64,000 nucleotides of DNA from Paenibacillus sp. LHD-117 (lineage in GTDB: Bacteria; Bacillota; Bacilli; Paenibacillales; Paenibacillaceae): the NCBI RefSeq assembly GCF_030929555.1, contig NZ_JAVFVT010000008.1:150831-214830 (forward strand). Direction: 5' to 3'. The notes below the pieces were generated by a model. The model saw only the letters and a list, made by a program, of their open reading frames with translations, ran no database searches and was not told the origin of the DNA. Each line of letters begins with the position of its first letter. Positions within the stretch are counted from its first letter, which is position 1. The position numbers were made by a program, and so were the translations under genes. Of this stretch, positions 54,507-63,883 are shown in pieces.

Positions 54507-54560
54507 GAAGCCGCATCCGTCCGGACTATAGTCCGGACGGATGCGGCTTCGCTTCATTTT
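54507..54560 (+). terminator. Terminator after the LacI gene: 44-base perfect palindrome
   Basis: Positions 54507-54550 are exactly self-complementary (22 + 22 bases, centre CTATAG), then GCTTCATTTT. It lies 15 bases past the stop codon. The stem is much longer and more perfect than usual. Confidence 0.9.
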
Positions 54561-54733
54561 AAGACCTATATTGGTTGCCGGAGCGGATCGGCCGCGCCCA
54601 GTGCGGAAATTCGAAAGCGGGAGAACGGATACGTGAAAGAACGGGGAGCCGAACTGTTTTATCATAATAATCAAGCACCACGTTGTTACGCAAACGCAAA
54701 AAAGTGATCTATTCGAGACGGAGGTAGGAATCC

Positions 54734-55603
54734 ATGAGCATTGCAGCAGGCATTAATATTTTTTCGGTACACAAGGAGCTGGGCGAAGATTATTTCGGCA
54801 CGTTGGAAAAGGTGGCCGCGGCGGGGTATACCAACATCGAGCTGGTCGGCTTCAATATGAAGACGTTCACGCGATTCATCGACGAAATACCGGCGGAATC
54901 GGTAAGGGACAAGATCCGCGAGCTCGGCCTGAAGGCGGTTGCCGTCCATGAAGGCACGATGCCGGGACAGGAGCTGGACGCCAACGATTGGGATAACGTC
55001 ATGTCTTATTATGACGTTGTCGGAAGCGAGCGGATCGTACTGCCGTCCGTGTGGATCAAGGATCGCGAGAGCGCGCTCAGAGCGGCCGAACAGATGAACG
55101 CAATCGGCAAGAAGATGAAGGAAGGCGGCTTCCAGTTCTATCTCCATAATCACGCGCACGAGTTTAAGCGGGTCGGCGACGAGACGTTGTTTGACTTGCT
55201 GCTTGCGAACACGGATCCATCCTACTTGAAGTTCGAGGTGGATATGGCATGGGTCATGCGCGCCGGCATCGACCCGGTGGCGGTTCTGGAGATGCTCGGA
55301 GAGCGCTGCGATATGGTCCATCAGAAAGACATAAGCAAGGAAGCCGCCGGCCGGCTGGATATTATGGAGGCGATGCGCCTGGATGGGGCCGAGAACCTCG
55401 AACCGATGGAAGCGTACGGGAAATACGTCAAGCCCGGCGATTTCGTCGAACTCGGAATGGGCCTGTTCGACTTTGCAGCCGTGTACGAGCGCATCCGCTC
55501 CATGGGACATATCCGTTACGCGCTTGTCGAGGACGAAGGCGAGTCGGAGGATAAGATCGGCAGCATAACCAGGGATCTGAGCGTGCTTGGGCAATACGTG
55601 TAA
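54734..55603 (+). CDS. Sugar phosphate isomerase/epimerase (TIM barrel)
   Basis: 289-residue xylose-isomerase-like TIM barrel of the AP endonuclease 2 / IolE-IolI superfamily. Metal-binding residues are visible in HNHAHEF, FEVDMAWV and MVHQKDI. Such enzymes isomerise or epimerise keto sugars or inositol derivatives. ACGGAGGTAGG precedes the ATG. It is 24 bases before a Gfo/Idh oxidoreductase; the two commonly act together in oxidation and isomerisation of unusual sugars. The exact substrate is unknown. Confidence 0.88.
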   Translation: MSIAAGINIFSVHKELGEDYFGTLEKVAAAGYTNIELVGFNMKTFTRFIDEIPAESVRDKIRELGLKAVAVHEGTMPGQELDANDWDNVMSYYDVVGSERIVLPSVWIKDRESALRAAEQMNAIGKKMKEGGFQFYLHNHAHEFKRVGDETLFDLLLANTDPSYLKFEVDMAWVMRAGIDPVAVLEMLGERCDMVHQKDISKEAAGRLDIMEAMRLDGAENLEPMEAYGKYVKPGDFVELGMGLFDFAAVYERIRSMGHIRYALVEDEGESEDKIGSITRDLSVLGQYV

Positions 55604-55627
55604 CGAAATCAGGGGAGGAATGACGAA

Positions 55628-56728
55628 ATGGAAAACGGCAAACTGAGGATCGGCATTATCGGCTGCGGAGGCATTGCGAATCAGAAGCATATGCCGTCGC
55701 TCGCGAAGCTGCCGCACTTATGCGAAATGGTAGCCTTCTGCGATACGGTGGAGGAGAGAGCCGTGAAAGCGGCTAAAGACTTTGGCACGGCGGAAGCGTA
55801 CGTATATGCGGATTACAAGGAATTGCTGAAGGACGAGTCCATCGACGTGGTGCATGTGCTGACCCCGAACTTGCAGCATTCCTTCATTACGGTCGACGCT
55901 CTTGAAGCGGGCAAGCACGTCATGTGCGAGAAGCCGATGGCCATAAATTCTGCCGAAGGGCAGAAGATGGTCGAAGCCGCGAAGCGGACGGGCAAAAAAC
56001 TTACGATCGGCTACCAGAACCGGTTCAGGAACGATTCGCAGATCCTGTACCAAGCTTGCCGCAACGGGGAGCTTGGAGACATCTACTTCTCCAAGGCGCA
56101 TGCCGTCCGCCGGAGGGGAGTGCCGACATGGGGCGTCTTTCTGGATAAGGAGCAGCAAGGCGGCGGGCCTCTCATCGACCTCGGCACCCACGCACTCGAT
56201 TTGGCGCTGTGGTTCATGGACAACTACAAGCCGAAGTCGGTTACCGGCTCTGTGTTCTACAAGATGGCGGACAAGTTCGAAGGCAATATGATGGGCCCGT
56301 GGGATCCGCAAGGCTATCAAGTTGAGGATTCCGCTTTCGGCCTCATCAAGATGGAGAACGGAGCGACCATCTATCTGGAAGCGTCTTGGGCGCTGAATAC
56401 GACCGATGCCAGGGAAGCGATGACGACGCTGTGCGGAACGGAAGGCGGCGCGGAGATGAGAGGCAGCTCCGTCCTTGGGAAGAGCGACGTCATCTTCAAC
56501 AGCGTCAAGCATAATCAGCTGGTGGAGACGAAGCCGTCCTTCAGCGGCGGCATCGCCTATTTCGGGCCGGGCGCCGAGGAAGACGGCGTGAAGGAAGCAA
56601 GACAATGGCTGGAGAGCGTCATCCACGACACGGAGCCTCTCGTGAAGCCGGAGCAAGCACTGGTCGTCACTCAGTTGCTGGAGGCGATCTATACTTCGGC
56701 GCAGACGGGCGAAACCGTGCAATTTTAG
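55628..56728 (+). CDS. Gfo/Idh/MocA-family oxidoreductase
   Basis: 366-residue NAD(P)-dependent sugar dehydrogenase. The N-terminal Rossmann fold has GIIGCGGIANQKH, the conserved Lys lies in CEKPMAINS, and the catalytic His in IDLGTHALDLALW. The C-terminal alpha/beta domain begins about residue 130. GGGGAGGAATGACGAA precedes the ATG. It forms an operon with the preceding isomerase; inositol or rare-sugar catabolism is likely. A hairpin and the promoter of the third yesM gene follow. Confidence 0.92.
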   Translation: MENGKLRIGIIGCGGIANQKHMPSLAKLPHLCEMVAFCDTVEERAVKAAKDFGTAEAYVYADYKELLKDESIDVVHVLTPNLQHSFITVDALEAGKHVMCEKPMAINSAEGQKMVEAAKRTGKKLTIGYQNRFRNDSQILYQACRNGELGDIYFSKAHAVRRRGVPTWGVFLDKEQQGGGPLIDLGTHALDLALWFMDNYKPKSVTGSVFYKMADKFEGNMMGPWDPQGYQVEDSAFGLIKMENGATIYLEASWALNTTDAREAMTTLCGTEGGAEMRGSSVLGKSDVIFNSVKHNQLVETKPSFSGGIAYFGPGAEEDGVKEARQWLESVIHDTEPLVKPEQALVVTQLLEAIYTSAQTGETVQF

Positions 56729-56747
56729 CGGAAAATATTTACATGAG

Positions 56748-56785
56748 ATAGCCGGGGACAACTCCTCGGCTATTCGTGGTATAAT
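56748..56785 (+). promoter_or_regulatory. Hairpin and -10 box between the oxidoreductase gene and the third yesM
   Basis: ATAGCCG/CGGCTAT (56748-56773) forms an imperfect hairpin without a T-run. TATAAT (56780-56785) lies 42 bases before the kinase start and has no good -35, so the promoter may need an activator. Confidence 0.45.
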
Positions 56786-56827
56786 TCTCTCTACTTATTC
56801 GCAGGCTGTAAAGGGGAGAGACGGAAC

Positions 56828-58570
56828 TTGAAACTCGCTCATCGTTCGCTCTTTAATTCTCTTCGATTCAAGCTGGTTACCGGGCTGTTGCTCATTATGC
56901 TGCCGATGGTGTCGTTCTTGATCTACAACAACTTCTATTCCATGGAGGTCGTGCGCAACCAGGTGTCGCAGTCGAACGGCAATATGCTGGAGCTCTACAT
57001 GGGAATGATCGACAAGACGCTGGAGGATATCGACGACTATTTACTGAAATTCGCGGCGGAGGAATCCGGCTTGTATATCCTCGACCGTCCGGCCGAGACG
57101 GATAGGGATTTGTACAATTTGCATCAATTATGGCTGTTTACGGAGCTGAAGGAAAACGCGATCTATTATAACGCGCTCGATTATTTTTTTATCTATTCAA
57201 CCTTGAACGAAGAGTTGTTGTTTGCGCCGAAGATAGTCGGCTCGGCCTTCCCGAATAATGACTCCATTAAGGAAGAGCTTACGAACATGATGGAACACGA
57301 GCGGACAATGGAGAGCTATCCGTACAAGCAATGGACGGTTTTTAGGGCGGAAGAGCAGAACTACCTGATCCGCATCATTCGAACGGGCAACTTGTATGTC
57401 GGGGCTGGAGTGAATACGGACGATGTCATGGGACCGCTTGATCTGCTCGATCTAGGCACGGAAGGCAGATCGCTTCTGGTCGATGACGGCTATGCGCCTT
57501 TGCAGGACGAAGCTTTTTTCGAAGAGAACGAGATCGACCTCGCTTACGCATCCAACGAGTACAGGCTTGCCGGAGCCGACGATCAGTACCTGGTTATCGG
57601 AGAGAAGTCAGGCAAAGGAGGGTTCGGGCTCGTCGCGGTCGTTCCCGACCAGACCATCTTGGAGAAGCTGCCTTATTTGCAACGGATCATCCTTCTAATT
57701 GCAACCGGTTCCATTCTCATCTTGCTGATCGCGCTTTATTTCCTGCGCACGGTCGTCCTGCTGCCAGTCAACCGGATCATAATGGCGATGCGCAAAATCA
57801 AGGAAGGTTATCTAGAGGCGAGAATACCGAACAAGCCGGCGTCCAACGAATTCGAAATGATGAACGAGACGTTCAACAGCATGGTCAGCGATATCCAGCA
57901 GTTGAAAATCGACGTCTACGAGGAGCAGCTGACTAACCAGAAGGCGGAGCTCAAGCAATTGCAGATGCAAATTAACCCGCATTTTTTCCTGAACAGTCTG
58001 AATGTCGTATATTACTTAGCCCAAGAGAAAAAATATGGGTTGATTCAGGAGCTCTCCATCTCCCTGATCCGTTATTTCCGCTTTATGTTCCGAAGCCAGA
58101 CGGATTTTGTGCTGCTGGGGGACGAGCTCGGCCATACCGAAAACTATTTGACCATTCAGAAGTTCCGCTTCCCCGGCAGCTTGACCTATTCGATCGCCGC
58201 TGAGGATGAGCTGCGCGGGTGTTTCATCCCTACGCTGATCATCCAGAGCTTCGCCGAAAATACGATTAAACACGCCGTGAATACGGACGAGCCGACTCAT
58301 CTCGTGATTACGGCAAGCAAAGCGGAATGGGGGGCGGAAGAGGCGCTATGGATCCGCATCCGCGATACGGGACCCGGCTTCTCCAGCGAAGTGCTGCCTA
58401 AGCTGCAGCAGGGGACGAACCTGATGAACGAACAAGGCGAGCATATCGGAATTTGGAACGCGAGGCGCCGATTGCGCCTGCTGTACGAGGATAAGGTGAG
58501 CATCTCGTTTTCGAACGATGACGGCGCCGTTGTCGACATGATACTGCCTGTATGCAGAGAAATGAGGTAG
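56828..58570 (+). CDS. YesM-type sensor histidine kinase (fourth importer)
   Basis: 580-residue kinase: helices at about 15-35 and 290-312 around a 250-residue sensor, HAMP (about 312-365), His_kinase box with His in QINPHFFLNSLN and HATPase (QSFAENTIKHAV, DTGPGFS). TTG 56828 is the start, with AAGGGGAGAG upstream; no ATG before the first helix is better. The regulator gene begins six bases after its stop. It probably senses the sugar carried by the importer at 60322-63818. Confidence 0.92.
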   Translation: MKLAHRSLFNSLRFKLVTGLLLIMLPMVSFLIYNNFYSMEVVRNQVSQSNGNMLELYMGMIDKTLEDIDDYLLKFAAEESGLYILDRPAETDRDLYNLHQLWLFTELKENAIYYNALDYFFIYSTLNEELLFAPKIVGSAFPNNDSIKEELTNMMEHERTMESYPYKQWTVFRAEEQNYLIRIIRTGNLYVGAGVNTDDVMGPLDLLDLGTEGRSLLVDDGYAPLQDEAFFEENEIDLAYASNEYRLAGADDQYLVIGEKSGKGGFGLVAVVPDQTILEKLPYLQRIILLIATGSILILLIALYFLRTVVLLPVNRIIMAMRKIKEGYLEARIPNKPASNEFEMMNETFNSMVSDIQQLKIDVYEEQLTNQKAELKQLQMQINPHFFLNSLNVVYYLAQEKKYGLIQELSISLIRYFRFMFRSQTDFVLLGDELGHTENYLTIQKFRFPGSLTYSIAAEDELRGCFIPTLIIQSFAENTIKHAVNTDEPTHLVITASKAEWGAEEALWIRIRDTGPGFSSEVLPKLQQGTNLMNEQGEHIGIWNARRRLRLLYEDKVSISFSNDDGAVVDMILPVCREMR

Positions 58571-58575
58571 AGCGC

Positions 58576-60153
58576 ATGTACCGGTTACTGATCGTGGACG
58601 ATGAAAAGTTTATAGCAAACGGCATCAAATCGAGCGTGGAATGGCAGAAGCTTGGCATTGTGCACGTGTCGATCGCGAACAACCTCCGGCAAGCGAAGGA
58701 GGAATTCGTGAGCCGGCCGTTCGACATGATGATATGCGATATCGAGATGCCGCAAGGCAGCGGTCTGGAGCTTTACGAGTGGGTCCGGGAACAGTATCCG
58801 CAGACAGAGTGCGTCTTCCTCACCTGCCACGCCGACTTTCAATACGCGAAGAAAGCGCTGCAGCTCGGCAGCTTCGAATATTTGCTGAAGCCGGTGCCTC
58901 ATGATGAGTTGAAGCTGGTCATGACGAAGCTGATCGAGAAGATCAGGATCGAGAGAGAATCGGCCACGATGGCGTCCGAACGGTTCTGGCAGGATGTGCT
59001 GAATCAGGCGATCCCGTCCAATCCGGATAAAATGATGGAGGTCATCGAGAAGCGGAAGCTTCCATATGACCGCGCGACGGGGTTTCTGCCGATTCTCGTC
59101 AGCATCGGACACTGGGAGAAGTCATTGAATGCACGCGATGCGCAAATTATGAAGTATGCGCTGCGGAACGCTCTTGAGGAGGTCGTCATTCAGCGCGATG
59201 CCAGCGCGCAAATCGTGCAACTGGAGCCGGACACTCTGATGGTTCTATTCTCTCGGAAGCGGATTCCCGAGGAAAGCTGCGATTTTTATTACAAGGAGAT
59301 CAAAGCGCGGTGCGAGGCTTTCATCGAAGTGTGCAACCGATATTTGTATTGTCATCTCTCTTGCGTGATCGGCAGGAGCGTTCGAGCGCATGAAGTGAAG
59401 GATATGGCTGAGGGCATAGCGGCGTTCAAGAGGAACCAGGTTAATCTCATTGACCGGGTAACCTATATGGACGAGCGGAAAAAGCAGGATTCGAAGGTGC
59501 CGCTGCCGCCGGTTCATGTCTGGTCGGAGCTGATCAAGCAGGGCAACAGGCAGAAGCTGATGGACGAATCGCAGCAGTTTCTGGATGCGTGGAAGCGGAT
59601 CGAATACCTGGATGCGAAAGGACTGCAGCTGTTTTATCAGAGCTTTCTGCAGATGGTGCTGCATTCGCTTCAGCAGCAGGGACTGCGTGCGGCGGAAATT
59701 TTCTCGGATCACTTGTCGCCGGAGCGTATAGGGGCCGCGACGCGAAGCGTGAAGGAGCTTCAGGATTGGGTGAGAGATGTACTGAACCATGCGTTTGTCC
59801 ATATTCAAGGACTGGAATCGAACGAGTCGACGGTGGAGAGAATTAAGCGCTACATCGCCCTGCACATCGACCAGGAGCTGTCCAGGCAGTACATTGCGGA
59901 TTATATTGGGCTAAGCCCGGATTATATCGTGAAGGTATTCAAGAAAGAAACGGGGCTCTCCATTTCGGACTACATTCTGAATGAAAGAATCCATCTGGCG
60001 AAGGAGCTGCTGGCAATGACGGACACGACGATCAGCAACGTCGCCCTTGCGGTCGGCTTCTCGAACTTTTCCTATTTCTCCACGCTGTTCAAAAAAGAAA
60101 CGTTCATGTCGCCGCAGGATTACCGCAAAGGGTGCTGTTGCCCGGCCAAATAG
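58576..60153 (+). CDS. YesN-type response regulator (fourth importer)
   Basis: 525-residue regulator: receiver domain with phospho-acceptor Asp in MICDIEMPQGSG and Lys in LLKPVPH, a middle region and a C-terminal AraC double helix-turn-helix (about 425-520, IADYIGLSPDYIVKVFKKE and GFSNFSYFSTLFKKETFMSP). ATG 58576 is chosen over an upstream start inside the kinase gene. Tandem elements at 60211 and 62166, before both units of the next importer, are candidate binding sites. A terminator follows. Confidence 0.92.
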   Translation: MYRLLIVDDEKFIANGIKSSVEWQKLGIVHVSIANNLRQAKEEFVSRPFDMMICDIEMPQGSGLELYEWVREQYPQTECVFLTCHADFQYAKKALQLGSFEYLLKPVPHDELKLVMTKLIEKIRIERESATMASERFWQDVLNQAIPSNPDKMMEVIEKRKLPYDRATGFLPILVSIGHWEKSLNARDAQIMKYALRNALEEVVIQRDASAQIVQLEPDTLMVLFSRKRIPEESCDFYYKEIKARCEAFIEVCNRYLYCHLSCVIGRSVRAHEVKDMAEGIAAFKRNQVNLIDRVTYMDERKKQDSKVPLPPVHVWSELIKQGNRQKLMDESQQFLDAWKRIEYLDAKGLQLFYQSFLQMVLHSLQQQGLRAAEIFSDHLSPERIGAATRSVKELQDWVRDVLNHAFVHIQGLESNESTVERIKRYIALHIDQELSRQYIADYIGLSPDYIVKVFKKETGLSISDYILNERIHLAKELLAMTDTTISNVALAVGFSNFSYFSTLFKKETFMSPQDYRKGCCCPAK

Positions 60154-60158
60154 AATAT

Positions 60159-60199
60159 ACCGCGAGAGGCGCTGCGTCGCTTCGCGCGGTCTTTTTTTT
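60159..60199 (+). terminator. Terminator of the third yesM-yesN operon
   Basis: ACCGCG (60159-60164) pairs with CGCGGT (60185-60190), with further inner GCG/CGC pairing, followed by CTTTTTTTT. Confidence 0.88.
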
Positions 60200-60210
60200 A
60201 CATGGGCAAC

Positions 60211-60247
60211 ATGTCGGAATCTCGAAAACGGGATGTCGGAATATTGG
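60211..60247 (+). promoter_or_regulatory. Tandem ATGTCGGAAT element, candidate YesN site 1
   Basis: ATGTCGGAAT occurs at 60211-60220 and 60233-60242, a 22-base period, with TCGAAAAcGgG between. The same layout recurs at 62166-62202. Two half-sites about two helical turns apart fit an AraC-type double helix-turn-helix regulator. Confidence 0.6.
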
Positions 60248-60321
60248 AAGCCGGCTTATTCGCGTTGCGTTAGTATTAGGTCATGAAACTAACATACGAA
60301 AGCAAAGGTGGTCGAGCCCCC

Positions 60322-61254
60322 GTGAAAGCCAGTTCTTTCGCATTGGAGATGAGAAAGGCGAGGAAGTACCGCGCACTTGTGCTGATGGCGCTTCCCGGCC
60401 TGCTGTACCTACTGATCAACAACTACTTGCCAATGTTCGGAATCGTGATCGCGTTCAAGGACATCAATTTCGCGAAAGGGATTTTAGGCAGCGATTGGAT
60501 CGGGTTTAGAAACTTCGAATATTTATTTAAAACGACGGACGCTTACATTATTACAAGAAATACACTGCTCTATAATGTTACGTTCATTCTGCTCAATACC
60601 GGAATCGCGATCGCTCTTGCGATCATGCTCAATGAAATACGTATTCGGTTTTTATCGAGAATGTATCAGACGCTCATCCTGCTGCCGTTCCTGATCTCGA
60701 TGGTTATTGTCGGGTATCTGGTGTTAGGTTTCCTGGATGTAGAGAACGGGTTTTTGAACAAAACCTTGCTTCCGATGCTCGGCATGGAGCCGATATCCTG
60801 GTACGGCGAAACGAAATATTGGCCTTGGATATTGACGATCGTAAGCGTATGGAAAGGCGTCGGCAATCTGTGCATTATTTATTTGGCGGCGATAATCGGC
60901 ATCGACAACGAATATTATGAGGCCGCGACGATCGACGGAGCGAACCGGTGGCAGCAAATTATGAAGATTACGCTTCCGCTCGTCGCGCCAGTCATCACCA
61001 TTATGACCTTGCTCGCTATCGGCAGAATCTTCTATTCGGACTTCGGTTTGTTCTACCAGGTGCCGCTGAACTCCGGCGCGCTCATGCCGGTCACGAATAC
61101 GATTGACACGTACGTCTACCGCGCATTGATTAACCTGGGCGACATCGGCATGTCCTCGGCAGCCGGTCTGTATCAGGCGCTTGTCGGCTTTATTCTCGTC
61201 ATCCTATCGAATGCAATCGTACGCAAATTCAACAAAGACAACGCACTATTTTAG
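60322..61254 (+). CDS. ABC sugar importer permease, LplB type (fourth importer)
   Basis: 310-residue permease with six predicted helices and the EAA loop YEAATIDGANRWQQ. GTG 60322 is chosen because AAAGGTGG lies about ten bases upstream and leaves a normal 17-residue N-terminus; ATG 60283 (13 codons earlier) is the alternative but has no site. It is the first gene of a permease-permease unit. The binding protein follows after its own upstream element. No ATPase is encoded. Confidence 0.9.
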   Translation: MKASSFALEMRKARKYRALVLMALPGLLYLLINNYLPMFGIVIAFKDINFAKGILGSDWIGFRNFEYLFKTTDAYIITRNTLLYNVTFILLNTGIAIALAIMLNEIRIRFLSRMYQTLILLPFLISMVIVGYLVLGFLDVENGFLNKTLLPMLGMEPISWYGETKYWPWILTIVSVWKGVGNLCIIYLAAIIGIDNEYYEAATIDGANRWQQIMKITLPLVAPVITIMTLLAIGRIFYSDFGLFYQVPLNSGALMPVTNTIDTYVYRALINLGDIGMSSAAGLYQALVGFILVILSNAIVRKFNKDNALF

Positions 61255-61268
61255 AAAGGAAGGGTTAC

Positions 61269-62159
61269 ATGCAATCATCCGGCAAGATCTATCAATGGAG
61301 TATTAATATCGTCATGCTGCTCTTCACCCTATTCTGCGTTTTGCCGTTTTGGCTGTTGTTCTCGGGTTCGCTAACCGACGACATGGAGCTGGTTCGCAAC
61401 GGCTACGCTTTCTTCCCTGATCGGCTCAGCTTGACCGCGTACGGGTATTTGTGGAACACCTCGACGGATATTGCCCGCGCTTACGGCATTACGATCTTGA
61501 CGACCGTCGTCGGTACGACGTTCGGTCTGTCGCTGACAGCCATGCTCGCTTATCCGCTGTCGAGGACGGAGATGCCGTTCCGCAACGGACTTGCGTTCTT
61601 CGTCTTCTTTACGATGCTGTTCAACGGGGGACTCGTTCCGAACTACTTGCTTTACACGAATTATTTCGATTTGAAAAACACGCTGATGGCACTGATCATC
61701 CCCGGGCTGCTGATGAACGGATTTTTTATCATCCTGATGAGAACCTTCTTCGCCAGCTCCATTCCGAAGGCCATTATCGAATCGGCTTATATCGACGGGG
61801 CGAAGGAGTGGAAAATCTTCCTGCAAATCGTGCTGCCGCTGTCGACGCCGGTGCTCGCTACAGTCGGCTTGTTCTACACGATCCTGTATTGGAACGACTG
61901 GTTCAATGGCTTGATTTACCTCACCGACAGCCGATATTATAGTTTGCAGAACCTGCTCAACCGGATTTTGCTGGACGTGCAATTTTTGCAGAACTCTACA
62001 CAGGCGGGAAGCCGGGCCGCCGAATTCGCCGCGAATATTCCGCTTGCGTCGATGAGGATGGCCATGGCCGCTATCGGGGTCGTTCCGCTGCTGCTCGCTT
62101 ATCCGTTCTTCCAAAAATATTTTGTGAAGGGCTTGACGATCGGCGCGGTGAAAGGGTAG
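61269..62159 (+). CDS. ABC sugar importer permease, LplC type (fourth importer)
   Basis: 296-residue MalG-like permease with six predicted helices, an EAA-type loop IESAYIDGAKEWK and the subfamily C-terminus YPFFQKYFVKGLTIGAVKG. AGAAAGGAAGGG precedes the ATG. It begins 14 bases after the first permease. The gap to the binding protein (117 bases) carries a second copy of the tandem element, suggesting separate initiation for the binding-protein gene. Confidence 0.9.
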   Translation: MQSSGKIYQWSINIVMLLFTLFCVLPFWLLFSGSLTDDMELVRNGYAFFPDRLSLTAYGYLWNTSTDIARAYGITILTTVVGTTFGLSLTAMLAYPLSRTEMPFRNGLAFFVFFTMLFNGGLVPNYLLYTNYFDLKNTLMALIIPGLLMNGFFIILMRTFFASSIPKAIIESAYIDGAKEWKIFLQIVLPLSTPVLATVGLFYTILYWNDWFNGLIYLTDSRYYSLQNLLNRILLDVQFLQNSTQAGSRAAEFAANIPLASMRMAMAAIGVVPLLLAYPFFQKYFVKGLTIGAVKG

Positions 62160-62165
62160 ATCGCT

Positions 62166-62202
62166 ACAACGGAAAATCGAAAAAGCGATGTCGGAAATGT
62201 GA
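62166..62202 (+). promoter_or_regulatory. Tandem CGGAA element, candidate YesN site 2
   Basis: ACAACGGAAA (62166-62175) and ATGTCGGAAA (62188-62197), again 22 bases apart, with TCGAAAAaGcG between. It aligns without gaps to 60211-60247 at about 26 of 37 positions. It lies in the 117-base gap before the binding-protein gene. Confidence 0.6.
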
Positions 62203-62276
62203 AAGTGGACTTGTCCGAATTCCATTATTCTACTAAGTGAAGACGTTTTCATAAACGAACCTGGGAGGTCATGGCA

Positions 62277-63818
62277 ATGAAACAGAGAAGGTACGCGGCA
62301 AAAACGGTTATTATGATTGTAATGGTGTTCGCGTTGCTCGTCAGCGCATGCAGCGGCGGGGGCAGCAACAGCGCGAATACGGGGAACGAGCCGGATGCGG
62401 GTAACGGAGATGGCGGCAGCGGGGACTTGAAGCCGGTCGAGCTCGTCATGGTATTCCCGGTTGGCGGGGAACCGAAGGATTTAAAGCTCGTCTCGGATGA
62501 AATCAACAAACTGACCAAAGAGAAAATCAACGCGACGGTCAAGCTGATCCCGATCGGATTCGGCGCATGGGCGCAGCAGAAGACGCTTATGATGTCGGGC
62601 AACGAGCAGGTGGACTTGATCGTAAGCGGCTTGAACACCTACAGCCAGGATGTCGCAAAAGGGCAGTTTCTGGAGCTGGACAGCTATCTCGAACAGCAAG
62701 GGCAAGGCATAAAAGAGGCGCTCGACTCGCTTGACCCGGCCTTCCTGAACGCGACGAGAATCGATGGCAAAATATACGCCGTTCCGAGCATCCGGGATTT
62801 GGCGGCCGACTACGGCATTACGATGCGCAGGGATTTGGTGGAGAAATACAACATCGACACAAGCGCGATTAAATCGCTCGACGATTTGGACGCCGTATTC
62901 AAGGTGATTAAGGACAACGAGCCGGAAATGATTCCGACGGTGAAATACGGCACTTCGATTCTTGATATTTACGTGCAAACCTTCTTCGACGTCTTAGGTG
63001 ACGGCTTCGGCGTGCTGCCGGGCCACGATAACGGCCTGAAGGTCGTGAATATGTACGAGACGCCGGAATACGCGGCTTTGCTGAATACGGTCAGAAGATG
63101 GAATGAAGCGGGGTATGTGGCGAAGGATGCCGCTACGAGCACCGAAACGCAATACAATATGGTCAAATCCGGCAAGGCGTTCTCCTTCATCTCCCATATG
63201 AAGCCCGGCATCGAAACTCAGGAGTCGAGAACGACGGGCAAGGACATGGTGTCGGTGCATTTCAGACCGCCGGTTACGATGACGTCCAACATCATCTCGA
63301 TCATGTGGAGCGTCGCCCGTAACTCCAAGGATCCAGATAGAGCGATGATGCTGCTTAATCTGATGTATACGGATAAAGACTTGATCAACCTGCTGGATTA
63401 CGGCATCGAGGGCAAACATTATGAGAAGGTGTCCGACAATATTATCGATTATCCGCAAGGCGTCGACGCTACGAACTCCGGTTACAACCTGCAAATGGGC
63501 TGGATGTTCGGCAATCAGTCGCTGTCGTACATCTGGAACGGGGACGATCCGGAACTATGGAATCAGCTAGCTGATTTTAACCGAAGCGCGACCAAGTCGA
63601 AGGCGCTGGGCTTCACCTTCAACGCCGACGCCGTGAAGACGGAAATCGCGGCGGTTACGAACGTGCAGAACCAATACAAGGTTGCGCTCGAAACGGGAAT
63701 GATCGATCCGGCCTCCAAGCTGCCTGAATTCATCAAGCAGCTGAAGTCGGCGGGGATTGACAAGATCGTCGCGGAGAAACAAAAGCAGCTGGACGCATGG
63801 GCGGCGGCGTCGAAATAA
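62277..63818 (+). CDS. Extracellular solute-binding lipoprotein (fourth importer)
   Basis: 513-residue LipO/YtcQ-type binding lipoprotein with lipobox LLVSAC (Cys about residue 23) and a Gly/Asn/Ser-rich linker. ATG 62277 is chosen because GGGAGG lies eight bases upstream; ATG 62271 is too close. It is the binding component of the fourth importer, and the substrate is unknown. The gene ends at a strong terminator, immediately after which a group II intron begins. Confidence 0.9.
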   Translation: MKQRRYAAKTVIMIVMVFALLVSACSGGGSNSANTGNEPDAGNGDGGSGDLKPVELVMVFPVGGEPKDLKLVSDEINKLTKEKINATVKLIPIGFGAWAQQKTLMMSGNEQVDLIVSGLNTYSQDVAKGQFLELDSYLEQQGQGIKEALDSLDPAFLNATRIDGKIYAVPSIRDLAADYGITMRRDLVEKYNIDTSAIKSLDDLDAVFKVIKDNEPEMIPTVKYGTSILDIYVQTFFDVLGDGFGVLPGHDNGLKVVNMYETPEYAALLNTVRRWNEAGYVAKDAATSTETQYNMVKSGKAFSFISHMKPGIETQESRTTGKDMVSVHFRPPVTMTSNIISIMWSVARNSKDPDRAMMLLNLMYTDKDLINLLDYGIEGKHYEKVSDNIIDYPQGVDATNSGYNLQMGWMFGNQSLSYIWNGDDPELWNQLADFNRSATKSKALGFTFNADAVKTEIAAVTNVQNQYKVALETGMIDPASKLPEFIKQLKSAGIDKIVAEKQKQLDAWAAASK

Positions 63819-63843
63819 AATTGTGTTCGATCTGCGTATGTTA

Positions 63844-63877
63844 AAAAACAAAGCCCCGGAATCGGGGCTTTGTTTTT
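63844..63877 (+). terminator. Terminator after the fourth importer; likely group IIC intron target
   Basis: AAAAACAAAGCCCC (63844-63857) pairs with GGGGCTTTGTTTTT (63864-63877), T-rich on both strands. The intron begins seven bases after it. Confidence 0.92.
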
Positions 63878-63883
63878 ATCAAT

